From the NCBI RefSeq assembly GCF_028453695.1, contig NC_135781.1, positions 24,179,640 to 24,243,639 on the forward strand: DNA of 64,000 nt, in the 5' to 3' direction. The notes beneath the pieces are model-generated. The model had not been told where the DNA came from and did no database searches. It saw only the letters and a program-made list of their open reading frames with translations. The DNA is from Augochlora pura. Its lineage: Eukaryota; Arthropoda; Insecta; Hymenoptera; Halictidae. Of this stretch, positions 25,391-37,984 are shown piece by piece (position 1 is the first letter of the stretch; each line of letters opens with the position of its first letter). A program made the position numbers and the translations under genes.

Positions 25391-28300
25391 TACCGATCAG
25401 AAGATACGAGTAATCAACGTTGGCGGATTCTTCTGAAAAATACAAATTGTCAGCACTAATTCGATCACTTTAATTCTGTCGAGAATAATGTAGCAGTATT
25501 TCGGATGCTGCCACGATCTTGTCGAACAATCAGTAACACTTCGAGGCCCAGAACAACCGCGTCGCTACATATATTTCGGATTATTTTTGGCCGCAGACAG
25601 CATCCCCAAGAATACCGAACTTTCTAACCCGTTCGTTCTGAATCGAGGAGGAAACGGTATTTCGAGACACCGATTGACGAACTCGCGCCGTGACATTCCG
25701 CGGGCCATCAGCGTGACAGTCGAATTTCCACGTGGTATTTAGCCAGCGAGTCCGCGACGGCGATAGCGGACCGTTCACGGTCTCGAGAAAACTTAATAAA
25801 CGTCGCGACCGCCTAACAGGAAGCGGACGAGATAGCCGATGAATAATTAGAGCGGGACGCAAGTGGAGCGGGACGGGAATCACCGGCGGATGAATTTTGT
25901 AAAATTCACCGTTCCGTCTGTCAATAATGTCTGCGACTGTTTGACTTCGCGTCCCGGCCGCGATTAATACTTTATCACGCGCGAGAATGACTCCGATTGC
26001 CTCGGCCCCGCTAATGTGCTTTAACGTCCGGGTCGGTCCGCTTTTAACGTCGGACCGGACCGGCAGAAACGTGTAACAGTATATCGACGTCGCGTCTTCC
26101 GAGAAGCTCGAAAAATCGAGCGGTCGAAATCCCGGCAGATTTTCCGACGAACGATTAACCGTTTCCTTTCCCGATTAATTGAGCGGCGAGACAATTGATC
26201 GATTTCCCGCGTCTGATATCGGGAGCGAGAAATATAACGAGGACGATTTCGACCTCCGGTAAATATACCATTACACTAATTGAAGCGTTCAACGCTTTGA
26301 TTTAGCTGAATGAAAATTGCGAAATTAAGTATGGATGACGCGGCGGCAATTGAAACAAAAGTTCGCGTTCGAGATAGAAACGTGCAAGTGAAATCTGAAA
26401 CAGCGGGACGATTAAAATAATACGAGGCTGTCAGTAATATTTAAGGAAGAGTGAAATTTCCATTTTTAATAATGATATATTCGAAGCGAAATTGCCCGGA
26501 GTACGCGCGGCTATTTCGAATCTTAGCTAATTACCAGGTTAATGGATTTTAAGTTTCAGTCGGATATCTGACAGACGTTGATCGATGATATTGATGATAT
26601 AGGTACACGCGCGTTGCGTGATAACAAGTTCGGCGTTTCTGCGCTAATAATGTGTGAACAGTTTCGGAACGTCAACAAATGATGAACTGTAACGACCCAA
26701 TTTAGAATACATTAGTTTGTTACGAATTTGCGGATCGATCCGGATAGTGCCGCGAACGAAGAGAGTTCGTGGACAACGCGGTTATAAAACATCGATAATT
26801 AAGCAAAGAACCGGGGAGAATTGATAATCTCGATTAGAGTGATTGATGAGTTTTTCGTAATTATGCTAGTAGGTAACACATCTCGATTGAGCAGTTGGAG
26901 ATGATTAATGGCTGCGTCAATAAGAAATTCTATTCGAAGCAGTCACGAGATTCTACGGAGTGTCCCGCGTAAAACGCTGGTAGAACTCAAAATTGTTTCA
27001 TCGTGAATAAATCCATTGATTGACTAGGTACGCGGTGAACCTATAAATATGTAGGTCGTCGCGTCATCTGTGAACGCGTACAGGTCCCGGAGTTTTATCA
27101 ATTATACCGATGGTCTGCTAATAGTATCGCATTAGAAGCGTACCTATGTTATAAAACGGTAGCTTCCAACGATAACCGATTTTCCGATACGTACGCGGTG
27201 CACATTCATGGAACGGAAATAGAAAATAGTCGTTCGATCGACGGCATTTCTTAAGCGAAAGAGGATGTTTGACCACTCTACATTGTATTTCGGATCCTCT
27301 CGATTACACAGACTACGATCGAACGGATTCCGATACAGGATAGTCAAACGAAAACACGATACGATCGAGCAAAAAAAGAATAAATAGAAATCGCGTTTTC
27401 ATGAGAAGAATCTGTTCACTGGAAATTAAACGTTGTTTTAGGAAGTGCGTCTGCTCGATTGGAACACGAAACTGGGGAGCAAAAAATTCCTAAATAATCG
27501 TGTCGAGAGCGTAAATGCTAGTTACAAGTAATCCAAGATAAGCCGACCAGAGCAAAAGGAAATCCAACGAAGTTGAGCGTTCTCGAAATCTACCACGGAA
27601 GTCCGAGCTACTTGTAAGTATCCGAGAATACGTCGTTCCAAAGAAATTGGCGCGTAAAATCGACCACAGAACCTTCACTCGTGCTACCACCACCATACTG
27701 TCACGATTATCACACGAACAATAAAAACCTCATTCGCCCAACTGGCAGAAAAAGTGGCCCGGTATCTTATTCAATAAATTATACCGAATTACGTGAATCA
27801 CGAGCCCGTGCAGTCCCAGGACTATGCTACACGAGATAAAAGGAAACGTCTAGACCGCAGATTTCTATGTAAATTTATGCAAATCCGCATTCCGATAAAA
27901 GATAAATAAACTCCGTCGATTACAAGGAAAATGTACCTGTACTTAAACCAAACCAAAAATCATCCGCCTCGATCTGCCATCGTGCGCGAGGCGAAGACTG
28001 CGCGAAATCACTGAAAATAATGCAGTTTTGTAGCTCGTAAATCTCGTCATTATCGATCCAGAACAGTTTCGATCACTTGCAACCACTGTCGCGAAACTCC
28101 AAAAGCCCGTATACTTTTTCTGCGCAGGTGTGACTATGCGCTTGAATCCTTTGCAAATACTACGATTCGTTTCGCGATCGCTTCGATTAGCTGTCGCACG
28201 TTCTCAATCATTTCCCTGACACACGATTTTTGTTTCTTTCATTCGTTTACGTGGCTTCGATCAGTCAATTTTGATCACGACAGAATGAAATTTACTTTTG

Positions 28301-29409
28301 ATTTCGACGAAATTATCGTCGCGGAGTCCAACTCGATATACAGCGCGACAGATTGACACGTATTGTACCAGCGGAAATAAATAAGGAAAGCGGACTTGAC
28401 ATCAGAAACGCGATTACTGGCTCGATTAGAACAATTGTCATAATCGAAAGTGTTCCGCGAACGTACGCCCCGATAAGAAAGCAGAGTTCGAACGGTGATT
28501 GAATGCACTCGCTGCGTACCCTTTGTCGGTGAACGATCGGTCGTTGAAACGACTGATACCTAACATGATCATCTCTGGATTAGGTTTACGGGTCCGTCGG
28601 AGGATCGCGCACAAGAGGAGCACGCGTACGAGACGGGTTCTCGGTGACGAGTTCTCGGTGGTCGACGAAGGACGGCGCGATTCGAGGGTCCAGCGGCGAT
28701 CGGCGAGCGGCTCGCATGATGCGGCTAGAGTACTTGTTCGCCAGTTTCGCAGAGGTCCTTAGGTGTTCCGCAGAAGGTGTTCTCGATGGAAAACGCGCGG
28801 CGCGTCGCGTCGCGAGTCGAGTCGCGAGTCGCGTGGACGCCGCTTGGTGAACTGCGGCCAGCGCCGCGGTGCCCGTGATAGCGACGACTGGCACCGTGTT
28901 CCATTGGCCGACGCGACGAGACGAAAGCCACCGTCGCCGCCGCCGTCACCGCCGCAGCGCAAGCGTCTCTCGGACTTTTTTCCAACAGCGAACCGATCAA
29001 ATCACCTGCTCGATACGCGCGGACGTTTTACGCGCCAACGATCCACGATTTCGATCGAAGTGGAACGATCTCTCGGTCTCGCACTCGCGATCCCGCTCGC
29101 ACAGAGCGTGCCCCTGAGGACGCCGTGCCGGACACTGTCACCGAACGATCTGCACCAACGAATCGAATCAAATTCTAACACTGACTCTCCCCCTCGGGCT
29201 GTTCGTATTCCTAGTTTCCCGTTTCTGTGGCATGCGCGCGTTTCGCTATCCATTTCAAATTCAGTTTGCTATTTCGTTTGTTCGAGCTAGTAGTAGGGAA
29301 AAATCGCCTTCTTTACATAGCAAACTATGCATGATAAAAAGTAGTTGATAAAGAGTAGCATTATAACTAGAATAACAGATAATGTTAACCCTTTGAACTT
29401 GAAGCTATT

Positions 29410-29653
29410 TTAACCCTTTGCACTCGAGTGGTGACTCTAAGACGCCACTAAAATTATTCCATTTCATCCCAAGATAATTTTTGCAACAGTAAGGTTTAGA
29501 TTTAAAAAGATTGTCAAGTAGTAAAACTGATGGTAGGAGTCACAAGAATAAATTTTGTATGCATTAAAAATTTATTTTGTTAAATGGAATGGAAATACAA
29601 CGAACCAGAAAAATTATTTCACAGTTCAAATTGCTCCGAGTGCAAAGGGTTAA
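29410..29653. mobile_element. piggyBac-like MITE, family A (copy 2), nested
   Basis: 244 bp from TTAACCCTTTGCACTCGAGT to CCGAGTGCAAAGGGTTAA, a perfect TTAA duplication with matching terminal repeats. Better preserved than the copy at 7128-7372. Inserted in the outer element 29385-30132. Confidence 0.85.
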
Positions 29654-29728
29654 CTTGAAGCTATTTTAACTAAACGAAGACATTTCTTTCGACGTACAAT
29701 CTTTCAATTTTACATGGTTTATTTCATG

Positions 29729-29981
29729 TTAACCCCTTGCACTACGATTCCTTTCACGTTGCATTGATTAGCACTTATTTGTCCTTAATATTTTCCTTAA
29801 TAAGACCAGACAATTCTTGTTTCTCTTACTTTCATTATGTACTTTCGTTTTCGGACTTTGATAACAGGAGAATAAATTTAATTTCGATTTAAAATAAATT
29901 AATAATATTCGCGTCTTTAGTAGATCTTTCATGAAATTTGTATCACGAGTCTGACTCGTTATTATAGTAAGAAGGGGTTAA
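29729..29981. mobile_element. piggyBac-like MITE, family C (copy 2), nested
   Basis: 253 bp from TTAACCCCTTGCACTACG to TATAGTAAGAAGGGGTTAA. The interior matches the copies at 11709-11959 and 43394-43638. It sits in the same outer element as 29410-29653. Confidence 0.85.
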
Positions 29982-32800
29982 GTTTGTCACATTAATCTTA
30001 TTGTCTAATGGAGCATTTATATCTTTATATTTTAAATTTAACATAATTTGGTAGCGTAGAAATGTTTTTGAAACGTAATCTAGCTTATTTCCAATGGCGT
30101 TGCAGAGTTGCTAATCGAGTGCAAAAGGTTAATATTATTTGGTCTATTTGCTGTTATTGGTAACGTACAATTAGACAAGGTTTCGAGCATTAAATGGTCC
30201 GTAACTTTAAAGTTGTTTTTACGAATTCGGCCATGAAGCGTCGAAAGGACTCAACCTTGAGATACCGTACTGCTTGATTGTACAATACTGTTTTCGATAA
30301 CGGTTAAACAGTAGTTCAAATGATATGCATTGCACAAGAAATGCGCGTTTCCTATTTCTACGACAATGATAGCAGTTTTAGTGGAAGTAATGCATTTCGC
30401 ACAACTTGAAGCGTGCATTTAAAGAGAAACGAAGATAAGATTACGTGATTATCACCGTATTCACATTTAATTAACATAATTAAGTGATAAAAGAATTCTG
30501 AAGGTTAAGAACGGAAGAAATATAACGTTTAAAACCTCGTAAAATTAATGAAGTTATAGTTGTTTGAAGGACGGGACGACCTCATATCATTATCGATATA
30601 TTAAACTTTAAATTTATATTTCCCGAAACTGTGTTTTCCAAAACGACATCCACGATATCTTAAAACCAATTGACACAACATTTTAAGTGCGCATTTAAAA
30701 ATGATTATTTTTAGATAGTAGATAATCGAATTCCAATAATCGAAGCCTCGCAGCTTATTTAATTAACGACATTTTCCTCTTCTTTGCAAAAAATTCTCAA
30801 ACAAAGTTAAAAAAACTGGACGACCCCCTTAATTGAACAGTCATCCAATGCACTGCTAAAAAATAATTGCACAAAGTTGAGTTTCTTTCACTTAATTAAT
30901 CGCATCGATTCGACCAATCCTGTTTCACCTGTGTTCTCCCATTTGAAACAGAAAATGAGTGAATTTTCAGGATGCGTACACGCTATGTATGTATTGGTGA
31001 TTAAAATATTAAAAGTGTACAGGAAGTACATCGTTTCGATTTAGGTTGCGCGTGTGGCCGCGGATGTGGTTGCGATACGGGTATGAAAAATAAGCAAAAG
31101 TAGTATGAACTGCCATTAGTCTTTTTAACTTAAATAGTTTCTCGGTGTCCGAATTTCTAAGTATTCGCAATTCCATGCGAAAACAAGCTCTACTCGGAAT
31201 ACAATAGCGGAACGCAAATAAAATATCTAAAACAATTTTATCAGCAAACGTATTTCTTGGATACCTATCGCAATCGCAGTTCCCATAATTCGTCGGTATT
31301 TTCTGTCGAAGGTAAATCATATCCGGTGTAAATGTAAAAACATCTGTCGCGGACTTTCTCAGCGAACTTTTTAAAATAAACAAGTCGGGGAAATGATTAA
31401 TCTAGAACTTTCTGTGCCGCACAGTGACGTATTTTTGATGTATGCGCGTTTTAAGGAATATATGTACAAGGTAAATGTATAAATCACTCATTGATTAATA
31501 GTCTACGTATGCGGCAACTGAATTCATTAGCATGCGAATACACCTTGTACACGGTTTCGAGAGACGGCACCAACAGTGGTTCATCGAAGTAGACTTGACC
31601 CACTTTTCATTCGAATTTCTATATACAACAATCCTCGAGGCACCCGAATGTATTTCTTATTAATTTCGCATGGAATCGTAACACAAACGACCGACGAGGG
31701 TCTCCTGCACAAAATAAACGTGACGCAATTAGCGTAATCGTTTCTAACCCAATTTCCACAAATTTCGATCGATTTCGAAGGAGGTTTGGTCGCGAGGAGG
31801 CCTCCCTTCTCTTTCGCGGGAAAATGAAATATGTTTCCGAGGTCTTAGAACAAAGAAACGAAGACATGAAATATGGTGGACTTCCGAGGGGGAGGACTCG
31901 TGGCGTATTATGCGATATGGAAGATGACAAATGCACTATACCGATGTAATTTTCCAACGATAAATCTTCTTTCGTCCGAGGAAATGACTCGCCGCGTACG
32001 GACGTGATAAATACGCCAATGTTTTCTCGCAATTAGTAAGAAGAAAAGGAAAAGAAGAATGGTAATTGTCAGCGATCCGAGACCGTATCGGCTGCAGAAA
32101 TTTCTCTTCGTTCAACCTCGCACAACTAATTCGGTTATTAAACGAAAATATGCAATCTCTTAACGTCTTATTTTACGGATGGTAAATGATTTCGTGCTCG
32201 TCGTTAATTATCGTTCCTTTAAATTTTCTGCGACGTCGTTTAGCCGACACAATGCCGAAGGTCTCTCGACTCGGACGACAATGTTCGATTATTTCTCGGG
32301 AGATTTATTAAATTTAACGTCCTCGCGCGTTCGTCGTCGCGTGTCGTACGGAAGTTGCCGCGAAGATATCCCGTAGTCGTTAATAATAACGGTGAATATT
32401 TCAATGATGGAGCACTGGTAATTATTTCGAAATAAAATTGTGATTTTGCTTCGCGCTAACTGTGTTTCTGCGTTCGGCGAATATTCTTGAAATACCCGCT
32501 TGAAGAGCCTGACGAGAGATTGGTTTACGGAAATTACGAAATACTCGTTGACTCGAGGCGCTCGAACTTCGCGCACTTCGAGCGTACTTCGCGGTATCGA
32601 TTTTTAATTACTATGAACGAAGAGCTGCCAGAAACTTCGATAATTCTGTTTCTAGCGAGCAACCGTTATTTTTTTTACCATAAACTCCGTAGTTCAAGAA
32701 ATTGCAAAGTGAAAGGACAAACTGTGATCCGCGCCCCGAATTCTTTGGAAATTCACGTTGCGAATTAGGAGGGTTAATTGCAATACTGTTATTGCGAATA

Positions 32801-33048
32801 TTAACCTCTTAGGTACGACGCGCCACTATAGTGGCTTTCGCGAATGGCTCGTGCTTTACTCAATTGTTCTATTATTTATTAAAGCAAACAATTAAAGTGA
32901 AAGTGTGTATATACAATATATTAAGAAAAGAATATATGATATTAATACTATAAATAGATATACGGAAAAAATATATATTAAAAGAAAATCGTAATTTAGT
33001 TTCGAAAAACTTTATTTGCGCAAAATCCTGCCGTACCTAAAAGGTTAA
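32801..33048. mobile_element. piggyBac-like MITE, family E (copy 1)
   Basis: 248 bp from TTAACCTCTTAGGTACGACG to CCGTACCTAAAAGGTTAA, with terminal inverted repeats around GGTAC. A near-identical 248-bp copy in the same orientation lies at 61027-61274. The left end also holds a small palindrome (GCCACTATAGTGGC). Noncoding. Confidence 0.88.
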
Positions 33049-33531
33049 GTGGAAGAAACTTCGATCTTAACGCAGTCTAAATGCAGTCTGATCACAAATT
33101 CAAATTCTTTGCATTAGAAAGTATAATGTACGATTAATAAAACTAAATATCAATGTTAAATAGTGCAAATAAAAAGACAGCAAGTGACTAATTTTGAGCG
33201 ACGTTAGTGTCGATTTTACCAACGTTGTAAATGTCCAACGAAACTTTCTACTCATCGACTGCTTTAACGATAGCGTTCATGCACTTGGTTTTAGTATTAA
33301 TCACCAGCCTCTATGAGTTATGTGAAGTTATGAATTATGCGAAAACTTGCTTTTCTGCGTTAAATCGCGAATGTTGGTAAACGTTTGAAGTATATGCGTC
33401 GTACAGTCGTAGATCCTCTCGACGTATAAAGTATTAAAAATCTTGTTTCCTCCACCGATATCACTTGCAAATTACACAAACTTTTTTATCTTTTAACGCT
33501 CTTATTTATTTTTCGTTCTTAAATCACTTAC

Positions 33532-33750
33532 TAAATTCTTTGCCGTGCTCACAGAACACGTTCGCTGGATTTACTATCAACGCATTTTTTGCTACCGCGA
33601 AAGAGCGTTGTCCACTTTTAAGAGTAATTCCGTGGAAGAGTAATTTCCTCGCTAAACGTTCCCCTAACGACCCGACTATTTGACCACGAAGTTTCTCGAT
33701 CGCTTCCTCTTCCTGACGTTTGACATTTATCTTGAATCGAGTGCAACAGA
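33532..33750 (-). CDS. Putative 219-nt coding exon (charged helical segment)
   Basis: A long pyrimidine-rich tract ends in the acceptor GGTTTGCCTTTGATTTCAG. The frame then stays open to the donor GAATTTA|GTAAGT. Phase 1 in and out gives 72 whole codons (predicted residues about 879-950). It starts with CCTRFKINVK, continues through a likely helix (RQEEEAIEKLRGQIVGSLGE) and a basic/hydrophobic stretch (RLARKLLFHGITLK), and ends NPANVFCEHGKEF. It is clearly more ordered and hydrophobic than the upstream exons and may begin a folded domain that continues outside the window. I do not recognise it. It could instead be an exon of a different, nested gene. The phase match to the 43-nt exon favours the same transcript. 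Confidence 0.55.
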
Positions 33751-36228
33751 CTGAAATCAAAGGCAAACCACTCAGGGATCGGAGATTAAAGCCAAGTGCA
33801 AAGAGAGGCGGAGAAAGAGATCTACAGGTGGGACATTTCTATTCCTCCTAATTTCCAGCAGGACCCGTTCCCGCCGACCCGGCAAGGACAACACTTCCGT
33901 CAGCTTTCTATTCGGGTATGCGAGCATCAAAGTAATCGCGCGGCGGTCCAAAAATACGTCGCGTGTTGCGAGGCGAAGCGATCCTCGCGAGGCCTATTCC
34001 GCATCGAGGGACCGGTGGTGATCGCGGCGCAGCGCCGGGTCGAAACACCGGCGGAATCGATCGCGAAAGTTTAATTAATTATCGACGCGTTCGCGAGCCG
34101 GTGCTAATTGCTTTCTCGAGGCGCGACTCCGAGCGTCGTCGTGATTAAAGCTTCCGGTACGAGGCGTGCTGACCCAGGGCTAATATTAAGAGTTAACCCA
34201 CGCGAGTTTCGCGGATGCGCGAGGCTACTTTCATCCTCGCTGGGAGCGACAAATTGCCTCTTCGCCGATCCAATAAATCAGCCCGCGAGGAAAGAGAGGC
34301 CTCGCGGAAATAAAAATGGAGAGGCCGGCGCGACAAGTCCCGCGCCACCGCACCGCCGGCGATATTTCAGGGAACTCTCTTCGGAAACTGCTTCTAACGG
34401 CAGAATTCGCTTGATCTTTTACGAGCTCCATCGGAATTTCGTTTTCTAAGGACGTCGAGAGAACACTCGAGACATTCATAGAAAAACAGTGAAACCTTGT
34501 AGAATACAATGGTCGACGCATCGTTGAATCACGTTCGACGTTCAAAAATCGTCTCTCATTTTTCCCCATCTCATCTTCGATAAAAACGAAAATTAATTTC
34601 TCGACAACCTAATACGTGACAGTGTCTTCTTTTTTGAACTCTGTTAATGTCTCCTGAAAATCTCGAGAAAGAATTCATGGTTGACGGGCGCCGACGTGCA
34701 TGTGCAGCTTGAAACTTTAAAGAAGATTCTCTCGAAGCCAATGTTTCCGGAGCTGATGGATCAAAAAGTAATTACTGGAATGATCAGCTTAGAAGTTTAA
34801 CTGCGCCTTAAGGCAGAGTTCTATTATCGTTTGACCTACAATCACAACGGCAGATTGTACACATTTCTTTAAACATTAAAAGCACAAAATTTAAAAATAG
34901 GACGAAATTAATATTTACCTCTTCAGGGATGAATTTTTATAGCAGGGAACAATCTGTTTAATTGTTTCTTTTTGATTTATCATCCATATCGTTTCATTGA
35001 GGTTTTTTCGGTATTTTTGTAGTGAATATATTTTCAACTGATTCTCATTTTTTTAACGCTTAGAATAATCTAAATATTTTTAAGTAAAATATTTTTTTAA
35101 TCTTAATAATTTTAAGAAAACTAAACGTACACATAGGTATAAGTATTTCTGAAAGGGTTAATAATGACAAGCTGATATTCGGAATTCAAATTTGATTGAA
35201 AAACATTTTACTTCTGATAACAGACGTATGAATAATATATGACATATCGATACAGCAGGGGTTCAAATTACGGTTGCTATAACTTCCGCAAAATTTTCCA
35301 TCAAGCTAGGAAACTTGAAAACGTTTGCCAAACAAGAAAGATTATTAAAGTCCTCGGTTCGTCTAAAGACTTTGCTTTCAGTCTGAAACGATGGTGTAAT
35401 ATTAAGCGCAAGATTAGTATGATCTATTTAGACGCGCTTTGCATAAATGATTTAAGGCGATCAGTTAACTATCTACCTTCTTGCTATCCGAATAAGTAAC
35501 GTCCGCGACATAAAATTTGTTTCCACTCTAAACGACAGATAAATTCTCGGATATGGTTTATGATCGCAATAAAAGCATCAACGTTTCATAAATTACACCA
35601 TTTCGAATGCGCCGATTAACAGTTTCGATAGAAACGTTAATATAAAAATAATAAAAATGAAGGTGCGAAATTAAACGTTGCACTTGCGACGAACTACATC
35701 GAAAGTCTTTTTTTTCGTTTTCAGCATTAAATAAATTTGGTATATGAGCCGTTCATTTCGAAATCTTTAATTTAAGTTTATTTTGTTTAGGTTTATTCTA
35801 CTAAATTTTCTTTGAAAATATTAAAAAAATATCGGTAAAACTATTCTAATGTTTTTCTGTTTCTAACGGTTATTTTGAGTTATTGCGTTCTATACTTTGC
35901 AAAAAAAATAAATAAAATATAGCGTAGAATTGTAAATATTAAAATAGCTAGCTCAATATTTTTGAGAAATGGATTTAGGTCACTTTTAAAATAAACGCCT
36001 CATACCTATACAGGTATGCATTTTCATAGTACATAGTTCCACATTGGAAAACAAACGCAGGATACAGCCATCTTCAGCACAGGTACCTTTCACCCACAAT
36101 CAGGTGTGAAAGATCACAAAGAAGGGACAATGGGAGCGGTCGCTAAATGTTCCATCTTTCGGAAATAGTGCTGCGGAACCGCACACTGTATAACTGATAT
36201 TAACTTTACTAGAAAGTTGAAAACTCAC
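33751..36228. other. Intron between the 219-nt and 43-nt exons
   Basis: About 2.5 kb. The first part (33.8-34.4 kb) is CpG-rich with open but unconvincing frames on both strands. The rest is AT-rich and includes one copy of a dispersed repeat near 35935-36000. No other exon-like segment was seen. Confidence 0.5.
35935..36000 (+). repeat. Dispersed repeat (GGACTTAGGTCA family), copy
   Basis: AAATGGATTTAGGTCACTTT followed by AAAATAAACGCCTCATACC, resembling 16550-16615. Confidence 0.4.
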
Positions 36229-36271
36229 CTGGCAGTTGTCGTTCCGATTGCGAGCGTGGCTGCTGCAGGCT
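36229..36271 (-). CDS. Putative 43-nt coding mini-exon
   Basis: The minus strand has an excellent acceptor (CTCTGTTCGATTTCAG) and, 43 nt later, an excellent donor (CTGCCAG|GTGAGT). Read in phase 0, as required by the exon at 48197-48390, it gives SLQQPRSQSERQLP plus one base, with Ser/Gln/Arg/Pro content like the rest of the protein. It exits in phase 1, which the exon at 33532-33750 accepts. The evidence is splice-site quality plus frame and composition agreement. The exon is too short for any domain statement. Confidence 0.58.
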
Positions 36272-36627
36272 CTGAAATCGAACAGAGGGATATCATTAAT
36301 TTCCGTTCCGAACAGAGTAGACGTATTAATTACTTCATTGTCTTGCAGATACGGGTACGCAAGGCAGTCGTTACGTAAACGCATTACATCACTCAAGAAT
36401 CATGATTTTTCCCTGAATTCCATCGGATCTATATTTCCGATTACTTTTTAACGTTACGTAAATAAATGTTGAATAACTCAATTTAAAAAGCTGTCAGCCG
36501 TTCGATAAAAAATACAGAACACTTATAAATGAAAGTTGCGGTGCAATTGCAATGTGTATGTGAAATGACATGTGCATAATTGCATTTGTGTAAATTGTGG
36601 TACAGAAAATTCTCTTTAATTATTCCC

Positions 36628-36685
36628 TAGCTTTTAAACAAAAATGAACAATTTGGTAAGAGGAGACACGATTATTCGAGACAAT
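36628..36685 (+). repeat. Single arm of the hairpin element seen at 54373-54518
   Basis: AAAAATGAACAATTTGG, then AAGAGGAGACACGATTATTC, resembles the left arm at 54373-54417. No inverted partner is recognised nearby. Confidence 0.4.
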
Positions 36686-37927
36686 TTAACAAATATGAGA
36701 ACAAACTGTAATGCTTGGAGGAATAATTGGAGAGAAATTTATTTTATGAATGTTGCACGGAATCTAGTTTCATTTATAAATAGATTATCGCTAAATATAT
36801 CGTTTCGGAGACGTTTCGTCTCACTGTTCCCATTTATTTTTTCCTTCTCCACATCCTACAAGCTCGTATCAACTATAAATTCATCAAAGTTCACCATTAT
36901 CCTGTCTCGTTATCATCGATATTCGAACGCGATAGTTCTGACGTGCGTTGTGGCACTGATGCTTTTATCTAACCATAAACTGCAACGAAAGATTTACGGA
37001 TTCGTTCGCAATGCATGCCCGATGGCGTCACGAACATTTCATCATTTCCTACGAAAGATATACTATATAACATAAATTATTCCTTGGAAAGAAATAATCT
37101 CCGCTAAACGTAATAAACCATTAACACATTTTCCGCTACGCCTATTACTAATTCCGTATATTTATTTAGATCGCACACGTAGTAATACAAACTAAATTGA
37201 AAGAGAGCAAAAGAAAGAAAGAAAAAAATACATTTTGCGAATTTTTTAACTTTACGTCGTGTGAGGTTTTTAAATAAATCATTCGTTCGAAAATTACTTG
37301 AAAAATCAGTACACGTAAATTTTAAGCTTATTCTTTGCGCACGATAAATCGTCGAATCGTAACAGAGAAAAAAAACCGATAAAAATCTTCCATTTATCAT
37401 ATTTATATATTCTCTTTGCAACAAGTATTAACGACACGGATTCGGTCGAAAAACAAACTCAATTACCTGAATAAACATTCCGTTAAAGCTCAAACATAAT
37501 GCGAGCGTACGCAATCAATTTATTTCAGAGAAAAAAAATGCTTGAAAAATCCTCTGTCGCTGCCATCGAGATTACGAACATTTAATAACTGTAATGAAAT
37601 ATTTTCCGTCGATCGCAGGGAAGTGGTTGTACCGCGGTAATGCAGGCTGATATCATTTTCGGAAATGATGCCCTCCCGAAAATGATAAATCCCATTAATC
37701 CGTGTTTGGGGGTGGATTAACGTGGTCGCCGGGGTTCCGGCAGAAGTTTCGGCCGCGATAAAACAGCGCTGGCCGGCGCATAGTTGCTAATTGAATTCGC
37801 CTGGGCGACCAATATCGAGCAGATTTCCAGTATAAAGTTACCGGGGAGGCCGATGAGTAACGGTCGCAAGCCTGAAATTACATTCCGAATCGTTTTGCCA
37901 CGTTAATTGACCGATGCGCGAGAGCGA

Positions 37928-37984
37928 CCGCGCGATTCGACGCGACTCGCCGCGACGCGACGCGACGCAACGCGACGGCGACGT
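37928..37984. repeat. CGACG-type short tandem repeat
   Basis: Imperfect run of CGACG/CGACT pentamers in a CpG-rich block. Similar in style to the (GACTC)n tract at 20505. Confidence 0.7.

Larger units (their letters stand above)
29385..30132. mobile_element. piggyBac-like MITE, family D (outer, interrupted copy)
   Basis: Starts TTAACCCTTTGAACTTGAAG and ends CGAGTGCAAAAGGTTAA. Two other TTAA elements lie inside it (29410-29653 and 29729-29981). Subtracting them leaves about 259 bp, close to the 219-bp family copy at 25172. A 16-bp CTTGAAGCTATTTTAA unit flanks the first inner insertion on both sides, so it was already tandemly duplicated when the insertion occurred. Confidence 0.65.
14808..33531. 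other. Long intron interval between 14.8-kb and 33.5-kb exons
   Basis: About 18.7 kb with no accepted exon. Besides the listed elements (mariner MITE, TIR element, nested TTAA elements, short tandem repeats) it contains CpG-rich blocks at about 19.7-20.2, 20.4-21.1, 21.6-22.5, 23.6-24.1, 25.6-26.3 and 28.5-29.2 kb separated by AT-rich DNA. The 28.5-29.2 kb block is the most CpG-dense, with repeated GTCGC/GAGTCG words, and could be regulatory or a noncoding first exon. Nothing else in the sequence proves that. Confidence 0.5.

Noticed and set aside
28499..29290. Overlapping Arg-rich frames on both strands
   Set aside because: Several frames are open at once across CGCG-rich simple sequence; none has coding features.
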